From: an uncultured Chloroflexota bacterium
Lineage (GTDB): Bacteria > Chloroflexota > Dehalococcoidia > Lucifugimonadales > UBA1127
Length of the DNA: 64,000 bases
Reading direction: 5' to 3'
Assembly: GCA_913045315.1 (NCBI GenBank)
Contig: CAJWQJ010000008.1
Coordinates: 1-64,000 of the forward strand
The notes under the pieces were generated by a model, which saw only the letters and a program-made list of their open reading frames with translations, did no database searches and was not told the origin of the DNA. Position numbers and translations under genes: made by a program. Positions 9,599-18,121 of this stretch are shown one piece after another (position 1 is the stretch's first letter; each line of letters begins with the position of its first letter).

Positions 9599-10657
9599 TC
9601 ATTTAGACTCTAGTCCTGATTTAAGAAATTCAACAGCGTCAACTATCCTAGGCCCAGGAGCTTGTAGGAACAAAGTTACATCACCCTCAAGAATACTATT
9701 AGTTCTGATCGCCTTAAGTCCTGCAAAGGGAGGTATTTGGGTTATTGTTGCAGATAATCTTGGTGCTGGTTCCGGAGCAGGTGTTATAGTGATTATAACA
9801 TCTGGATTTGCAACCAAAATAGCTTCAGGGTTCATTAATGCAAATCCAGGAAAAGGACCTGAATCAGGTAAGCCAGCGGCCTTGTTCTCCATACCCAAGG
9901 TATGAGCAATTAAACCTGTATAGGATTCAGGGCGTGCCGCATATAGATTTCTTTCCTCATCAGAAACAAGTATCAAAACACTACGTCCATCTTCGCTACC
10001 TATGGCTTCCAATCGTTTATTCAAATTCTTTATTTTCTTAGTAGCTACACTTTCAGTATTTAGTATTTTCCCCAAATTTGATATCCCATCCTCTACGTCT
10101 TTGAAACTTTCAGCTTTTACAGCTAACACTTTCAGTCCTGAAGCTCCCAAAATTCCTGCAAATCTAGCTTGTGTCAATGCTTCAATAACTACAAGATCTG
10201 GTCTCGTGCTTAAAATAGTTTCTACCGAAGGATTGTATGCACTCCCAACATCCGGCAAAGATAAAACAAGTTCAGGATATTTTGAGGCACGATCACGTAA
10301 AATTGATGTGCCCCCAGCAGCATAAACAATCTCAGTGGAGGTAGGACTTATTGTAGCTATTCTAGAAGGTGCTTTATCAAATGAAATTTCTTGACCTAAC
10401 GCATCTATAACAGTCACTGGGAATGGTTCTGGCTCCGATTCAGCATGGTCTTTATCATCATGCTCTTTATCATGATCATGTTCAGCATGGTCTTTGTCAT
10501 CATCATGCTCTTTATCATGAGTAGTTTTATTCGTTGATTCTGAAGCTGCAGAACTTGTTTCTACTGAATTTTCATCTGAAGAACAACCAATCAGACTAAC
10601 CATTAAAATGGCGAATAAACCAATTGCTACTAACCTTACAAACTTATATTTACTCAA
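9599..10657 (-). CDS. Substrate-binding lipoprotein of FecCD-type importer, His/Asp-rich linker
   Basis: Periplasmic-binding fold of the BtuF/FhuD/HmuT type: IATISPTSTEIVYAAGG, …RPDLVVIE, AAGLPD…NPEAILVANPDVII. The best start is a TTG at 10657 with AAGGAG 6 nt upstream, giving 352 aa. The signal peptide ends with lipobox LIGC. Residues between anchor and fold form a tract of about 30 His, Asp, Glu and Lys encoded by a ~45-bp imperfect tandem duplication (~10440-10520). Such tracts are usual in ZnuA-type zinc-binding proteins, not in FecCD partners, so a metal, heme or metal-chelate substrate is possible. An alternative TTG at 10687 lacks this SD. Confidence 0.88.
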   Translation of the reverse strand: MSKYKFVRLVAIGLFAILMVSLIGCSSDENSVETSSAASESTNKTTHDKEHDDDKDHAEHDHDKEHDDKDHAESEPEPFPVTVIDALGQEISFDKAPSRIATISPTSTEIVYAAGGTSILRDRASKYPELVLSLPDVGSAYNPSVETILSTRPDLVVIEALTQARFAGILGASGLKVLAVKAESFKDVEDGISNLGKILNTESVATKKIKNLNKRLEAIGSEDGRSVLILVSDEERNLYAARPESYTGLIAHTLGMENKAAGLPDSGPFPGFALMNPEAILVANPDVIITITPAPEPAPRLSATITQIPPFAGLKAIRTNSILEGDVTLFLQAPGPRIVDAVEFLKSGLESK

Positions 10658-10699
10658 AATACACTCCTTAATAAATAAATTTAACAAGCTATAAATTTC

Positions 10700-10740
10700 G
10701 TTATGCTAAAATTTAAATACATAACAAAAAGCCCCCCCCC
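10700..10740. promoter_or_regulatory. Inverted repeat and G9/C9 tract upstream of importer operon
   Basis: GTTATG at 10700-10705 and CATAAC at 10720-10725 form an inverted repeat around an AT-rich 14-bp centre. A run of nine C (10732-10740; G9 on the operon's strand) follows, between the MerR stop and the importer start. A promoter is expected here for the minus-strand operon, but I cannot fix its -35/-10. The roles of the repeat and the homopolymer are inference. Confidence 0.4.
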
Positions 10741-10767
10741 GCCAAACCTCATCATTAGAGAAATGAA

Positions 10768-11346
10768 CTAGTAAGAAGTTTTTTCGTACGACTCAGCAAT
10801 TCCAATCATTACTTGATCGTTAACTCGTATTAAACGATCCCAAGTTTCAACTGGAACTGTTTCCCTCACAGCGTTACGAAAAAAAGCAAAAACAGTTAAA
10901 GTTTCGGTTAAACTGACACCATGAACATTCATTTCATTCCCATGGTGTCTTCCGACAATTCTGGCTTCTTGCTCAACAGTTTCCGATGAACCTACTCCAA
11001 GAGCCCATCTGACAAACATCCCCATAAGTCTCCGGCCAAGTAATTGAAATCGCTCTCTAACTTCAATCGACATATTTTGAATCCATTGTTCTTCATACAT
11101 ATGCCCGTCTTCCATCAACTGCTTCACTTTTACAAGACTTTTATCCTCGATTTCTTGCAAAAAATCAGCAGAAAGTACTGAATTTAAGTTAATAAGATGC
11201 TTGATCTCAGAAAATATAAATCTTCTATGACCACCTGGGGTTAATACAAATGGAGCCAATCCTTTATTAGCCCAGTATCTCAATGCACTTGGATTTGCAC
11301 CTATAAGTTCAGATGCCTTTTTTAGAGTAAGTAACTGATCTTCCAT
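10768..11346 (-). CDS. MerR-type HTH regulator with unknown C-terminal domain
   Basis: 192 aa. The N-terminal winged HTH is MerR-like: LTLKKASELIGANPSALRYW, then the wing TPGGHRRF and FSEIKHLI. The C-terminal part has no metal-binding Cys. It resembles the helical domain of stress-regulator proteins (RsbRD N-terminal type: ERFQLLGRRL…FAFFRNAV), a weak family impression only. The gene precedes the importer operon on the same strand, 80 bp from its coding start, so it may or may not regulate it. Start is ATG at 11346. Confidence 0.75.
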   Translation of the reverse strand: MEDQLLTLKKASELIGANPSALRYWANKGLAPFVLTPGGHRRFIFSEIKHLINLNSVLSADFLQEIEDKSLVKVKQLMEDGHMYEEQWIQNMSIEVRERFQLLGRRLMGMFVRWALGVGSSETVEQEARIVGRHHGNEMNVHGVSLTETLTVFAFFRNAVRETVPVETWDRLIRVNDQVMIGIAESYEKTSY

Positions 11347-11464
11347 AAATTAAATATATCATAAAACTCAAGAAAAGTTAAAGTGTTTTGAATAAAATCT
11401 AAATAACTTTAGTTTTGATTATTATTAATAACTAAATGAATAAATTTTAACTATATGCAAAGTA

Positions 11465-12589
11465 CTACCATTGAACGAACATAGGCATAACAACATGAAC
11501 ATAACTATCATGAGTTGAAGGCTTCAGAACTCCTGGACTAGACGGTGTAGTTACTTCAAGTGCAACCAATTCAGTATCAATAACATTTAAAACATCCTGT
11601 AAGTATTTTGAATTGAATGCAACTTTTGCCTCCCCACCATCAACTGATCCGTTCAACTCTGCAGTATTCTCACCAACTTCTTCGACCCTGGCCATTACCT
11701 GCACTACTCCAGGTTCTCCAGGTTGGATATGGATTCTTACAATACCAGAACCATCACGAGCAAAAATAGCTGCACTTCTTGCAGCTCTTATAAATTCCTG
11801 AACTGGAATCTCTACGCGTGTCGCATAATTCTGTGGAATTAATTGCCCGTAATTTGGAAAGGTCCCTTGAATAAGTTGGGAAACTACTTCAACATTCTTT
11901 AATTTAAACATGATTTGGCCACGTTCAGAAGATGTAATAATCTCAATTTCTTCATCTTGATCAGCTAGCAATCTTGCAATCTCATTCATTGTTCTCGAAG
12001 GAACAATTACGTCGACCGGGGACGAAACCTCCGATGTCATTTTCCCATGATGAACTGCTAAACGAAATCCATCAGCAGTTGCCAAGGTTAAATTATCAGC
12101 ATTCATTTCGAATTTGACTCCTGTAAGTACAGGTCGTGAATCTTCCGTAGCAGCAGCAAAAACAACTTGAGCTATAGCAGATCTAAGAATCTTTGGATCC
12201 ACCTTAGCAATAATGCCTTCATCCACAGAAGGAATAGGAGGAAATTCAGAAGCAGGAGTTCCAATAAGACGAGCTTCAAATCTTCCGCAGTTTACTAATA
12301 AAGTTTTAGGTTCTTCTGTTCCAACCAAATGGACAACTTCATTTGGTAATGATCCCACAAAGTCTGATAGTAGACGAGAAGGTATCGTGAGTTCACCCTC
12401 TTCATCAATTTGAGCGCCAATCCAAGTACTCACAGCTACCTCTAAATTAGTAGCAGTAAGCTTCAATTGTCCACCTTCACAAGAAAGTAATACATTCTGA
12501 GTAATTGGAAGACTAGTTCGATTAGGTGAAGCACGACCAACTATGCTAAGACCTCGGTTAAGGTTTTCCTGAGTACAAGATAATTTCAT
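11465..12589 (-). CDS. dnaN: DNA polymerase III sliding clamp (beta subunit)
   Basis: About 374 aa, three clamp domains: KLSCTQENLNRGLSIVGRA at the N-terminus, TATNLEVAV, then FAAATEDSRPVLTGVKFE opening domain 2 and the C-terminal HVVMPMFVQW (family …MP.R). It tethers polymerase III to DNA as a ring dimer. Two adjacent ATGs exist; the second (12589) sits at better distance from the GGGGG SD, so it was chosen. It is not beside dnaA or recF and no DnaA boxes were seen, so this is not an oriC-type arrangement. Confidence 0.95.
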   Translation of the reverse strand: MKLSCTQENLNRGLSIVGRASPNRTSLPITQNVLLSCEGGQLKLTATNLEVAVSTWIGAQIDEEGELTIPSRLLSDFVGSLPNEVVHLVGTEEPKTLLVNCGRFEARLIGTPASEFPPIPSVDEGIIAKVDPKILRSAIAQVVFAAATEDSRPVLTGVKFEMNADNLTLATADGFRLAVHHGKMTSEVSSPVDVIVPSRTMNEIARLLADQDEEIEIITSSERGQIMFKLKNVEVVSQLIQGTFPNYGQLIPQNYATRVEIPVQEFIRAARSAAIFARDGSGIVRIHIQPGEPGVVQVMARVEEVGENTAELNGSVDGGEAKVAFNSKYLQDVLNVIDTELVALEVTTPSSPGVLKPSTHDSYVHVVMPMFVQW

Positions 12590-12724
12590 CATTTCCCCCT
12601 GAGGAATTTACCTTATGAATTATATTGCTCTGAACAAGAAATCGCAATTTAATATTATTTAATTTTCCCAGTAAACTCTTTGTATGACCATATATTGCAT
12701 GTAATAATAACGGTAAGAATCATA

Positions 12725-13528
12725 ATGAATTTCATTTTCAAGTATCGGAGGAATAAAATCGATATTCAGAAGATCAAATTAATACTCTCAAATTTAGAGA
12801 CTAAAAAGATATCTTTAAATGAAGCATTTGATGAACTTCGAGATCTCCCATATGAAGATTTAGGATTCGCGAAGATAGATCATCATAGATCATTAAGAAA
12901 AGATTTCCCGGAGGTTATTTTTGGAGAAGGTAAAACTGTAGAGCAAATAACATCAATTGTAGAAAAACAAATTTCTCGCAACGATATTGTTTTAGTCACA
13001 AGAACAACCAAAGACGCTTACAAATCAATAAAAAATAATGTTACTGATTGTATTTTTGATAGTGAAGCAAAAGCAATAATTATCGATCATAGATCTTTAA
13101 ACACAAAACCAACAACTGTTACAAATGAAATAGTGATAATTACTGCTGGTACATCTGATAGACCAGTAGCAAAAGAAGCAGCAATAATTACTGAATTAAT
13201 AGGAACAATACCAAGGGAAATATATGACGTAGGAGTAGCAGGATTACATAGACTAATTGACCATTTACCAATACTAAGAGATGCAAATGTAATAATAGTG
13301 GTAGCTGGAATGGATGGAGCATTACCAAGTGTAATTGGCGGACTTGTTAATTCACCAATAATAGCTGTACCAACAAGTATAGGATATGGAGCAAATTTTG
13401 AAGGACTATCAGCACTACTTACAATGTTAAACAGCTGTAGCCCAGGAGTATCAGTAGTTAATATTGATAATGGGTTCGGAGCAGGATATCTAGCAGGGAT
13501 GATCAACAAAAAAATGCAGGGAAAATAA
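12725..13528 (+). CDS. larB: LarB-like pyridinium-dicarboxylate synthase (nickel-pincer cofactor)
   Basis: LarB carboxylates and hydrolyses nicotinic acid adenine dinucleotide in the synthesis of the nickel-pincer nucleotide of lactate racemase-type enzymes. The C-terminal half is PurE-like: ITAGTSDRPVAKEAA, DVGVAGLHRL, VAGMDGALPSVIGGLV, VPTSIGYG, NIDNGFGAGY. The N-terminus has the LarB pattern LPYEDLGFAKIDHHR. The first in-frame ATG is 12725, but GGAGG at 12747-12751 stands 6 nt before ATC GAT ATT CAG at 12758. Homologues, as I recall them, begin at that point, so an AUC start is plausible. No larC, larE or larA is in the window. Confidence 0.85.
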   Translation: MNFIFKYRRNKIDIQKIKLILSNLETKKISLNEAFDELRDLPYEDLGFAKIDHHRSLRKDFPEVIFGEGKTVEQITSIVEKQISRNDIVLVTRTTKDAYKSIKNNVTDCIFDSEAKAIIIDHRSLNTKPTTVTNEIVIITAGTSDRPVAKEAAIITELIGTIPREIYDVGVAGLHRLIDHLPILRDANVIIVVAGMDGALPSVIGGLVNSPIIAVPTSIGYGANFEGLSALLTMLNSCSPGVSVVNIDNGFGAGYLAGMINKKMQGK

Positions 13529-13582
13529 AAGGGCCCTTATGCCTTCCCCTCCGAAGCACAAAGACCCATAAAATTTACTAAG

Positions 13583-13804
13583 TTATTGTTGACGTTTTAT
13601 TTCAAGAGTTTCACCAGGAGAAACTGCAACACGCTGAATCTGAATATTCATCTTTAATAGCCAATATCCAACAGTAGCATTACTAACGCCTAATTGCCTA
13701 GCGGCAGCAGAAAGACCAATTTCATTAACAAGTTCAGGTAATAATCTCTCTAAAGGCCTCTTATATTCTTCTTCAACTTTTAACATCAAGCGACTCTTTT
13801 TCAC
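13583..13804 (-). CDS. Small HTH DNA-binding protein
   Basis: 73 aa starting at GTG 13804 with GGAG 5 nt upstream. A helix-turn-helix is visible in LSAAARQLGVSNATVGYWLLKM, preceded by a basic helix. The C-terminal tail is short with no effector domain. It resembles the short HTH proteins of the homeodomain/MarR-like class used as chromosomal regulators, but I do not recognise a named family. The coding end faces larB's stop 54 bp away; its start shares a 258-bp gap with acpS. Confidence 0.7.
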   Translation of the reverse strand: MKKSRLMLKVEEEYKRPLERLLPELVNEIGLSAAARQLGVSNATVGYWLLKMNIQIQRVAVSPGETLEIKRQQ

Positions 13805-14086
13805 ATTATCTCCTTCACCACCACAATAAAGTTAAAAAATCACGAATTTGAAATTTACCATAGAGCCTGTTACCGTGTCAAGGATTTATTAAATAATTAT
13901 AATAATTTTACAGTACTTTTCTTAAAATATTCTAAGAAATAAATGACTCTGTAGTATAGTAGCTATAATTTAAGTTCTAATCAATCTTTTTTACATCTGT
14001 ATATCTTCCTATAGACTCATCTTTTCTTACCGAATATAATACTGTTCGATTATATTCTCATATTGAGACGTCTCTGGGGGGTTTCA
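13805..14086. other. Intergenic region between small HTH gene and acpS
   Basis: AT-rich, no credible small gene. A perfect TATAAT is at 13964-13969 on the plus strand without a convincing -35; TATAGT lies just upstream. The acpS SD (GGGGGG) is at its right end. It must hold the promoters for both divergent genes, but I see no clear operator. Confidence 0.4.
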
Positions 14087-14455
14087 ATGCTTAGAACTGG
14101 TGTCGATATTATAGAAATAAGCCGAGTACATGCAGTACTCCAACGATGGGGTGATCGCTTTAAACGGCGAATCTTTACAGAAGAGGAATTGCGCTATTCG
14201 AAAGACCGAGCTCCTCAATTAGCTGCAAGATTTGCTGCCAAAGAAGCAACCATGAAGCTTTTAGGTACTGGAATACGTGGAGTAGGATGGAAGGATATCG
14301 AAGTTGTTCGCCAAAGGGGTAGGGCACCTGAGATAGTACTTCATTCTCGTGCAAAAGTGATGTCGGATAAACTTGGAGTAAGTGAAATTTCTTTGTCTAT
14401 TTCCCATTCTCGTGAATACGCGATTTCATTTGTCGTTGGGCTATCAGAACGATGA
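14087..14455 (+). CDS. acpS: Holo-[acyl-carrier-protein] synthase
   Basis: Transfers 4'-phosphopantetheine from CoA to the ACP serine. 122 aa from the ATG at 14087, preceded by a GGGGGG SD. Motifs: MLRTGVDIIEISRV with the Mg-binding Asp, and RFAAKEATMKLLGTG with the conserved Glu/Lys. A TTG at 14063 would add eight residues and lacks an SD. The ATGA overlap with the next gene shows translational coupling. The run acpS, NAD(P)HX repair, coaX, coaBC groups CoA-related functions. Confidence 0.95.
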   Translation: MLRTGVDIIEISRVHAVLQRWGDRFKRRIFTEEELRYSKDRAPQLAARFAAKEATMKLLGTGIRGVGWKDIEVVRQRGRAPEIVLHSRAKVMSDKLGVSEISLSISHSREYAISFVVGLSER

Positions 14456-16062
14456 AATTGGTATGTAATTCACAAATGCAGGAAATTGAAAATCTTTCAT
14501 TCGAAAATAATTCTTCATCTGCATTGCTTATGGATAATGCTGGTAAGTCAATAGCCGAGGTAGTAAAAAATATTATAGAAACCCATAATATTAATACTAA
14601 AATTCTAATTCTAGTAGGTCCAGGTAATAATGGTGGAGACGGCTTAATTGCAGGTACAATATTATTTACAGAAGGATATGATATAAGCATCTATGTATGC
14701 TCACCTAGAAATAATCAAGATAACTTACTTAGTAAATGCATTGAAAAAAATATTCCTGTTACTTCTATAGAATCCAGCAACTTTATGTCGAAATTAATAT
14801 CTGATCTATCGAATTGCGATCTTATTTTGGATGCAATTTTAGGGATCAATGCAAACCGACCTATAGTTGATCCTCTAACGAAAGTATTTGAATTAATCGA
14901 ATGCGAGCACACCAATCGTCTAAGTAAATATGATTCAAATATGAGTCAACCATTTGTAATAAGTATCGACATTCCATCAGGAATGAACAGTGATAATGGT
15001 GCCGTCTACTCACATGCAGTTAGAGCCGATCTAACAATTACACTTGGATTCCCCAAAATAGGGATGTTCACAGAAAACGGTTTATCTCATACAGGAAAAA
15101 TTATAAATCTACCAATAGGACTTTCTAAGTATGGGGAACATCTATCAACAGAAGTGATTGAAACTGAATGGATTAGGTCTGAATTACCCACAAGGGAAAT
15201 TAACTCTCACAAAGGGGACTCCGGAAAAGTTTTAGTATGGGCAGGATCCCGAAAATATATTGGAGCTGCATACTTGTCATGCATGGCAGCAATGCGAACT
15301 GGTAGCGGATATGTTACATTAATAACTACCCCCAAGTTACAAGAAATACTTGCTTCAAAGATGACCGAACCAATCTATCATTTAATCCCAGAAAACCTCG
15401 ACGGAAACCTAAGTTACAATGCATCTTATTCTAATGTGACGTCATTGAAATCCAATGACGTCACATTATTAGGTCCTGGAATTGACCAAAATACAGAGTC
15501 CCGCCGTTTTTTAATGAATATGCTTGAATATTCAAAAACAGTCGAAACACAGCTGGTAATCGATGCAGACGGGTTAAATATACTTAGCCAAACAGAAAAT
15601 TGGCAGTCAAGCTTTCATAAACCTGCAATTTTAACTCCACACCCAGGCGAAATGGCTAGACTAATGAAAACAAGCATTGAAACTGTACAATCTAATCGAA
15701 TATATCATGCAAGAACTGCTGCTGTTGATTGGGGTCACTACATTGTTTTAAAGGGTGCATGTACTATTATTGCTGATCCTAAAGGTAATTGCAGAATAAT
15801 CCCCTTTGCTAATCCAGTCCTTGCATCATCCGGAACCGGAGATGTCCTAGCAGGAATGATTGCAAGTTTTGCAGCTAATATGAATAGCCCGTTCAACGCA
15901 GCCACTATTGGTGCATATATACATGCAGTTGTAGGTGAAATTATGTCGGAAAGAATTGGAAAAATTGGATCATTAGCTGGAGATATGTTGCCATTAATTC
16001 CTTCCGCAATTATGAAGTTATCGAATAAGGAATTTATTCATCCAATTATCATTGATAGATAA
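14452..16062 (+). CDS. nnr: Bifunctional NAD(P)H-hydrate epimerase / ADP-dependent dehydratase
   Basis: Repairs hydrated NAD(P)H. The 536 aa hold an N-terminal YjeF epimerase domain (MDNAGKSIAE, LVGPGNNGGDG, DIPSGMNSDNG) and a C-terminal ribokinase-like dehydratase (HKGDSGKVLVWAGS, ILTPHPGEMARL, ASSGTGDVLAGMIA). Domain order and length match the bacterial fused form. The start overlaps acpS by 4 nt. A perfect 16-bp inverted repeat lies within the dehydratase part (listed separately). Some segments are longer than usual between the domains. Confidence 0.95.
   Translation: MKLVCNSQMQEIENLSFENNSSSALLMDNAGKSIAEVVKNIIETHNINTKILILVGPGNNGGDGLIAGTILFTEGYDISIYVCSPRNNQDNLLSKCIEKNIPVTSIESSNFMSKLISDLSNCDLILDAILGINANRPIVDPLTKVFELIECEHTNRLSKYDSNMSQPFVISIDIPSGMNSDNGAVYSHAVRADLTITLGFPKIGMFTENGLSHTGKIINLPIGLSKYGEHLSTEVIETEWIRSELPTREINSHKGDSGKVLVWAGSRKYIGAAYLSCMAAMRTGSGYVTLITTPKLQEILASKMTEPIYHLIPENLDGNLSYNASYSNVTSLKSNDVTLLGPGIDQNTESRRFLMNMLEYSKTVETQLVIDADGLNILSQTENWQSSFHKPAILTPHPGEMARLMKTSIETVQSNRIYHARTAAVDWGHYIVLKGACTIIADPKGNCRIIPFANPVLASSGTGDVLAGMIASFAANMNSPFNAATIGAYIHAVVGEIMSERIGKIGSLAGDMLPLIPSAIMKLSNKEFIHPIIIDR
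15432..15468. repeat. Perfect 16-bp inverted repeat inside coding sequence
   Basis: TAATGTGACGTCATTG at 15432-15447 and its exact reverse complement at 15453-15468 are separated by 5 nt (AAATC). Each arm itself contains the palindrome TGACGTCA. In frame the element encodes SNVTSLKSNDVTL, just before the conserved LLGPG of the dehydratase. In mRNA it would fold into a very stable hairpin. Confidence 0.95.
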
Positions 16063-16145
16063 GGTAAATCTAAGGAAATGGATCAAGTTGAAATCGTGAT
16101 GTATAATCTCCCCCGAATAGAAAATTCACATGAATTGAATTAATT

Positions 16146-16910
16146 ATGTTATTAACAGCAGACATTGGAAATACAAATATAACTCTTGGGGTTTTCGACA
16201 AAGAAGATCTTATTGCCTCATTTAGGTTATCAACTGACCCTAAAAGACAACCAGATGAATACGCAGCATTAATCCATACCTTATTGTCCTTAAAAAATAT
16301 TTCTTCAAGTAGCATTGATAACGCAATAATCTGCAGTGTTGTACCTCCACTTATAAACATTTTTCAAAATGTATGTTCAACTGCATTTAATGTTGAAGCA
16401 TTAGTTGTTGGCTCAGGAATAAAGACTGGAGTAAAGATCTTATATGATAGTCCAAGAGACGTAGGTGCCGACAGAATAGTGGATGCAGCAGCAGCCTATC
16501 AATTATATGGTGCTCCTATAATAATAGTTGACTTAGGTACTGCGACTGTTCTTGATGCTGTGAATAGAAATGGTGATTATCTTGGTGGCGCACTATTTCC
16601 TGGACTTCAAGTATCTGCCGAAGCATTATTTCTTGGAACCTCTCAACTCCGTCGTGTTGAATTATCAGCCCCGAAAGATGCTATAGGTAAAAATACTGTT
16701 TCTGCCCTTCAATCTGGCCTCGTTTTTGGACATGTTTCCATGATTGAAGGTATGGTAGAAAGATTCAAGAATGAACTTGGTGAAGGCACAAAAGTCGTTG
16801 CTACCGGAGGACTTGCAGGATTGATTGCAAAAGAGACTAATATTTTCAACTATGTAAATCCCGACCTGACAATAATTGGACTAAAAATGATCCACGAGTT
16901 GAATCAGTGA
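16146..16910 (+). CDS. coaX: Type III pantothenate kinase
   Basis: First step of CoA synthesis from pantothenate. 254 aa with LLTADIGNTNITLGVF (phosphate loop with the conserved Asp), CSVVPPL, the substrate region YDSPRDVGADRIVDAAAA, DLGTATVLDAV, and the GG of VVATGGLAGLI. Type III enzymes are insensitive to CoA feedback and need a monovalent cation. The next gene coaBC follows after 9 bp. Confidence 0.96.
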   Translation: MLLTADIGNTNITLGVFDKEDLIASFRLSTDPKRQPDEYAALIHTLLSLKNISSSSIDNAIICSVVPPLINIFQNVCSTAFNVEALVVGSGIKTGVKILYDSPRDVGADRIVDAAAAYQLYGAPIIIVDLGTATVLDAVNRNGDYLGGALFPGLQVSAEALFLGTSQLRRVELSAPKDAIGKNTVSALQSGLVFGHVSMIEGMVERFKNELGEGTKVVATGGLAGLIAKETNIFNYVNPDLTIIGLKMIHELNQ

Positions 16911-16919
16911 GGAGTTAAA

Positions 16920-18119
16920 ATGACAGAACCATTAGAAAATAAAAAAATAGTATTAGGAGTATCTGGAAGTATATCGTGTTATAAATCCATTGATCTAGCA
17001 AGTCGATTGGTTAAAGCAGGTGCATTAGTTGATGTAGTATTAAGTGACGCTGCGCAAGAGTTCATTACACCATTGGCTTTTCAGAGTATCACTCATAGAA
17101 ATGTTATTTCCAACCTCTTCGAATATTCTTCGGAAAACCCTTTAGAGCACATTACATTAGCTAGAGAAGCAGATGTTATTGTACTCGCGCCTGCCACTGC
17201 AAACTCAATAGCCAAATTAGCTAACGGTTTTGCTGATAATGCAATTTCAGCAATATGCATGGCAACAACAGCTCCAATTTTAATTGCTCCTGCTATGGAT
17301 GGTAATATGTACCACAATAAAGCAGTACAAAAAAATATTGACCTATTAATTGAACATGGAGTGCATTTTGTCGGCCCAAATGCTGGCAGATTAGCTTCAG
17401 GGCTAATTGGGCTTGGCCGTTTAGTTGAACCTGAAATAATTACAGAACATATCAAAATAGTCCTTGGTTTAACTGGTGATTTAAAAGGTATGCAAATTGT
17501 AGTAAGTGCAGGTGGCACTCAAGAAGCTATTGATCCTGTCCGTGTAATTACTAATCGATCTTCTGGGAAAATGGGATATGCAATAGCTGAAGCTGCAAGA
17601 GACCGTGGAGGAGAAGTTACGCTAGTGACTGCTTCGAGTTTACCCGAACCTCCTGGAATTAAATGCCTTCACGTAATGAGTGTTGCAGAAATGCGAGAGG
17701 CTGTACTTGATTCATGTAATGGAGCTGATGCACTGATCATGGCTGCGGCAGTAAGCGACTATAGGCCAGCTGAAATAGCAAACCAAAAAATTAAAAAGAA
17801 AAAAGGCGAAGAAAATAATATTTCCTTGGACTTGGTGAAAAATGATGATTTTTTCCTTGAAGTCCCATCAGGAGTTATGCGAATCGGATTTGCAGCTGAA
17901 ACCGAAGACTTGCTATCTAATGCAGAAATAAAATTAAACTCTAAAGGACTTTCATTCATAGCTGCTAATGACGTAACTCAGCCTGATTCGGGCTTTAATG
18001 TAGATACAAACCGGGTAACTCTGATTGATAATAATGGTAAAGTTGAAGCTCTTCCTCTATTGTCTAAATATGAAGTCGGGAACAGCATTCTTGATAAAAT
18101 GTTGCAAATGAGCAAATAG
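16920..18119 (+). CDS. coaBC: Phosphopantothenoylcysteine decarboxylase / phosphopantothenate-cysteine ligase
   Basis: Bifunctional CoA pathway enzyme, 399 aa. The N-terminal flavoprotein CoaC shows LGVSGSISCYKSIDL, the His in PLEHITLAREAD, PAMDGNMY. The C-terminal CoaB ligase shows VSAGGTQEAIDPVRVITNRSSGKMGYA and AAVSDYRP. SD GAGGAG sits 5 nt before ATG. It makes a CoA unit with coaX directly upstream. Its stop faces the stop of the next minus-strand gene 2 bp away. Confidence 0.96.
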   Translation: MTEPLENKKIVLGVSGSISCYKSIDLASRLVKAGALVDVVLSDAAQEFITPLAFQSITHRNVISNLFEYSSENPLEHITLAREADVIVLAPATANSIAKLANGFADNAISAICMATTAPILIAPAMDGNMYHNKAVQKNIDLLIEHGVHFVGPNAGRLASGLIGLGRLVEPEIITEHIKIVLGLTGDLKGMQIVVSAGGTQEAIDPVRVITNRSSGKMGYAIAEAARDRGGEVTLVTASSLPEPPGIKCLHVMSVAEMREAVLDSCNGADALIMAAAVSDYRPAEIANQKIKKKKGEENNISLDLVKNDDFFLEVPSGVMRIGFAAETEDLLSNAEIKLNSKGLSFIAANDVTQPDSGFNVDTNRVTLIDNNGKVEALPLLSKYEVGNSILDKMLQMSK

Positions 18120-18121
18120 AT

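Noticed and set aside
11347..12700. Chromosome origin beside dnaN
   Set aside because: No dnaA or recF neighbours and no DnaA-box clusters were seen; dnaN alone is not evidence.
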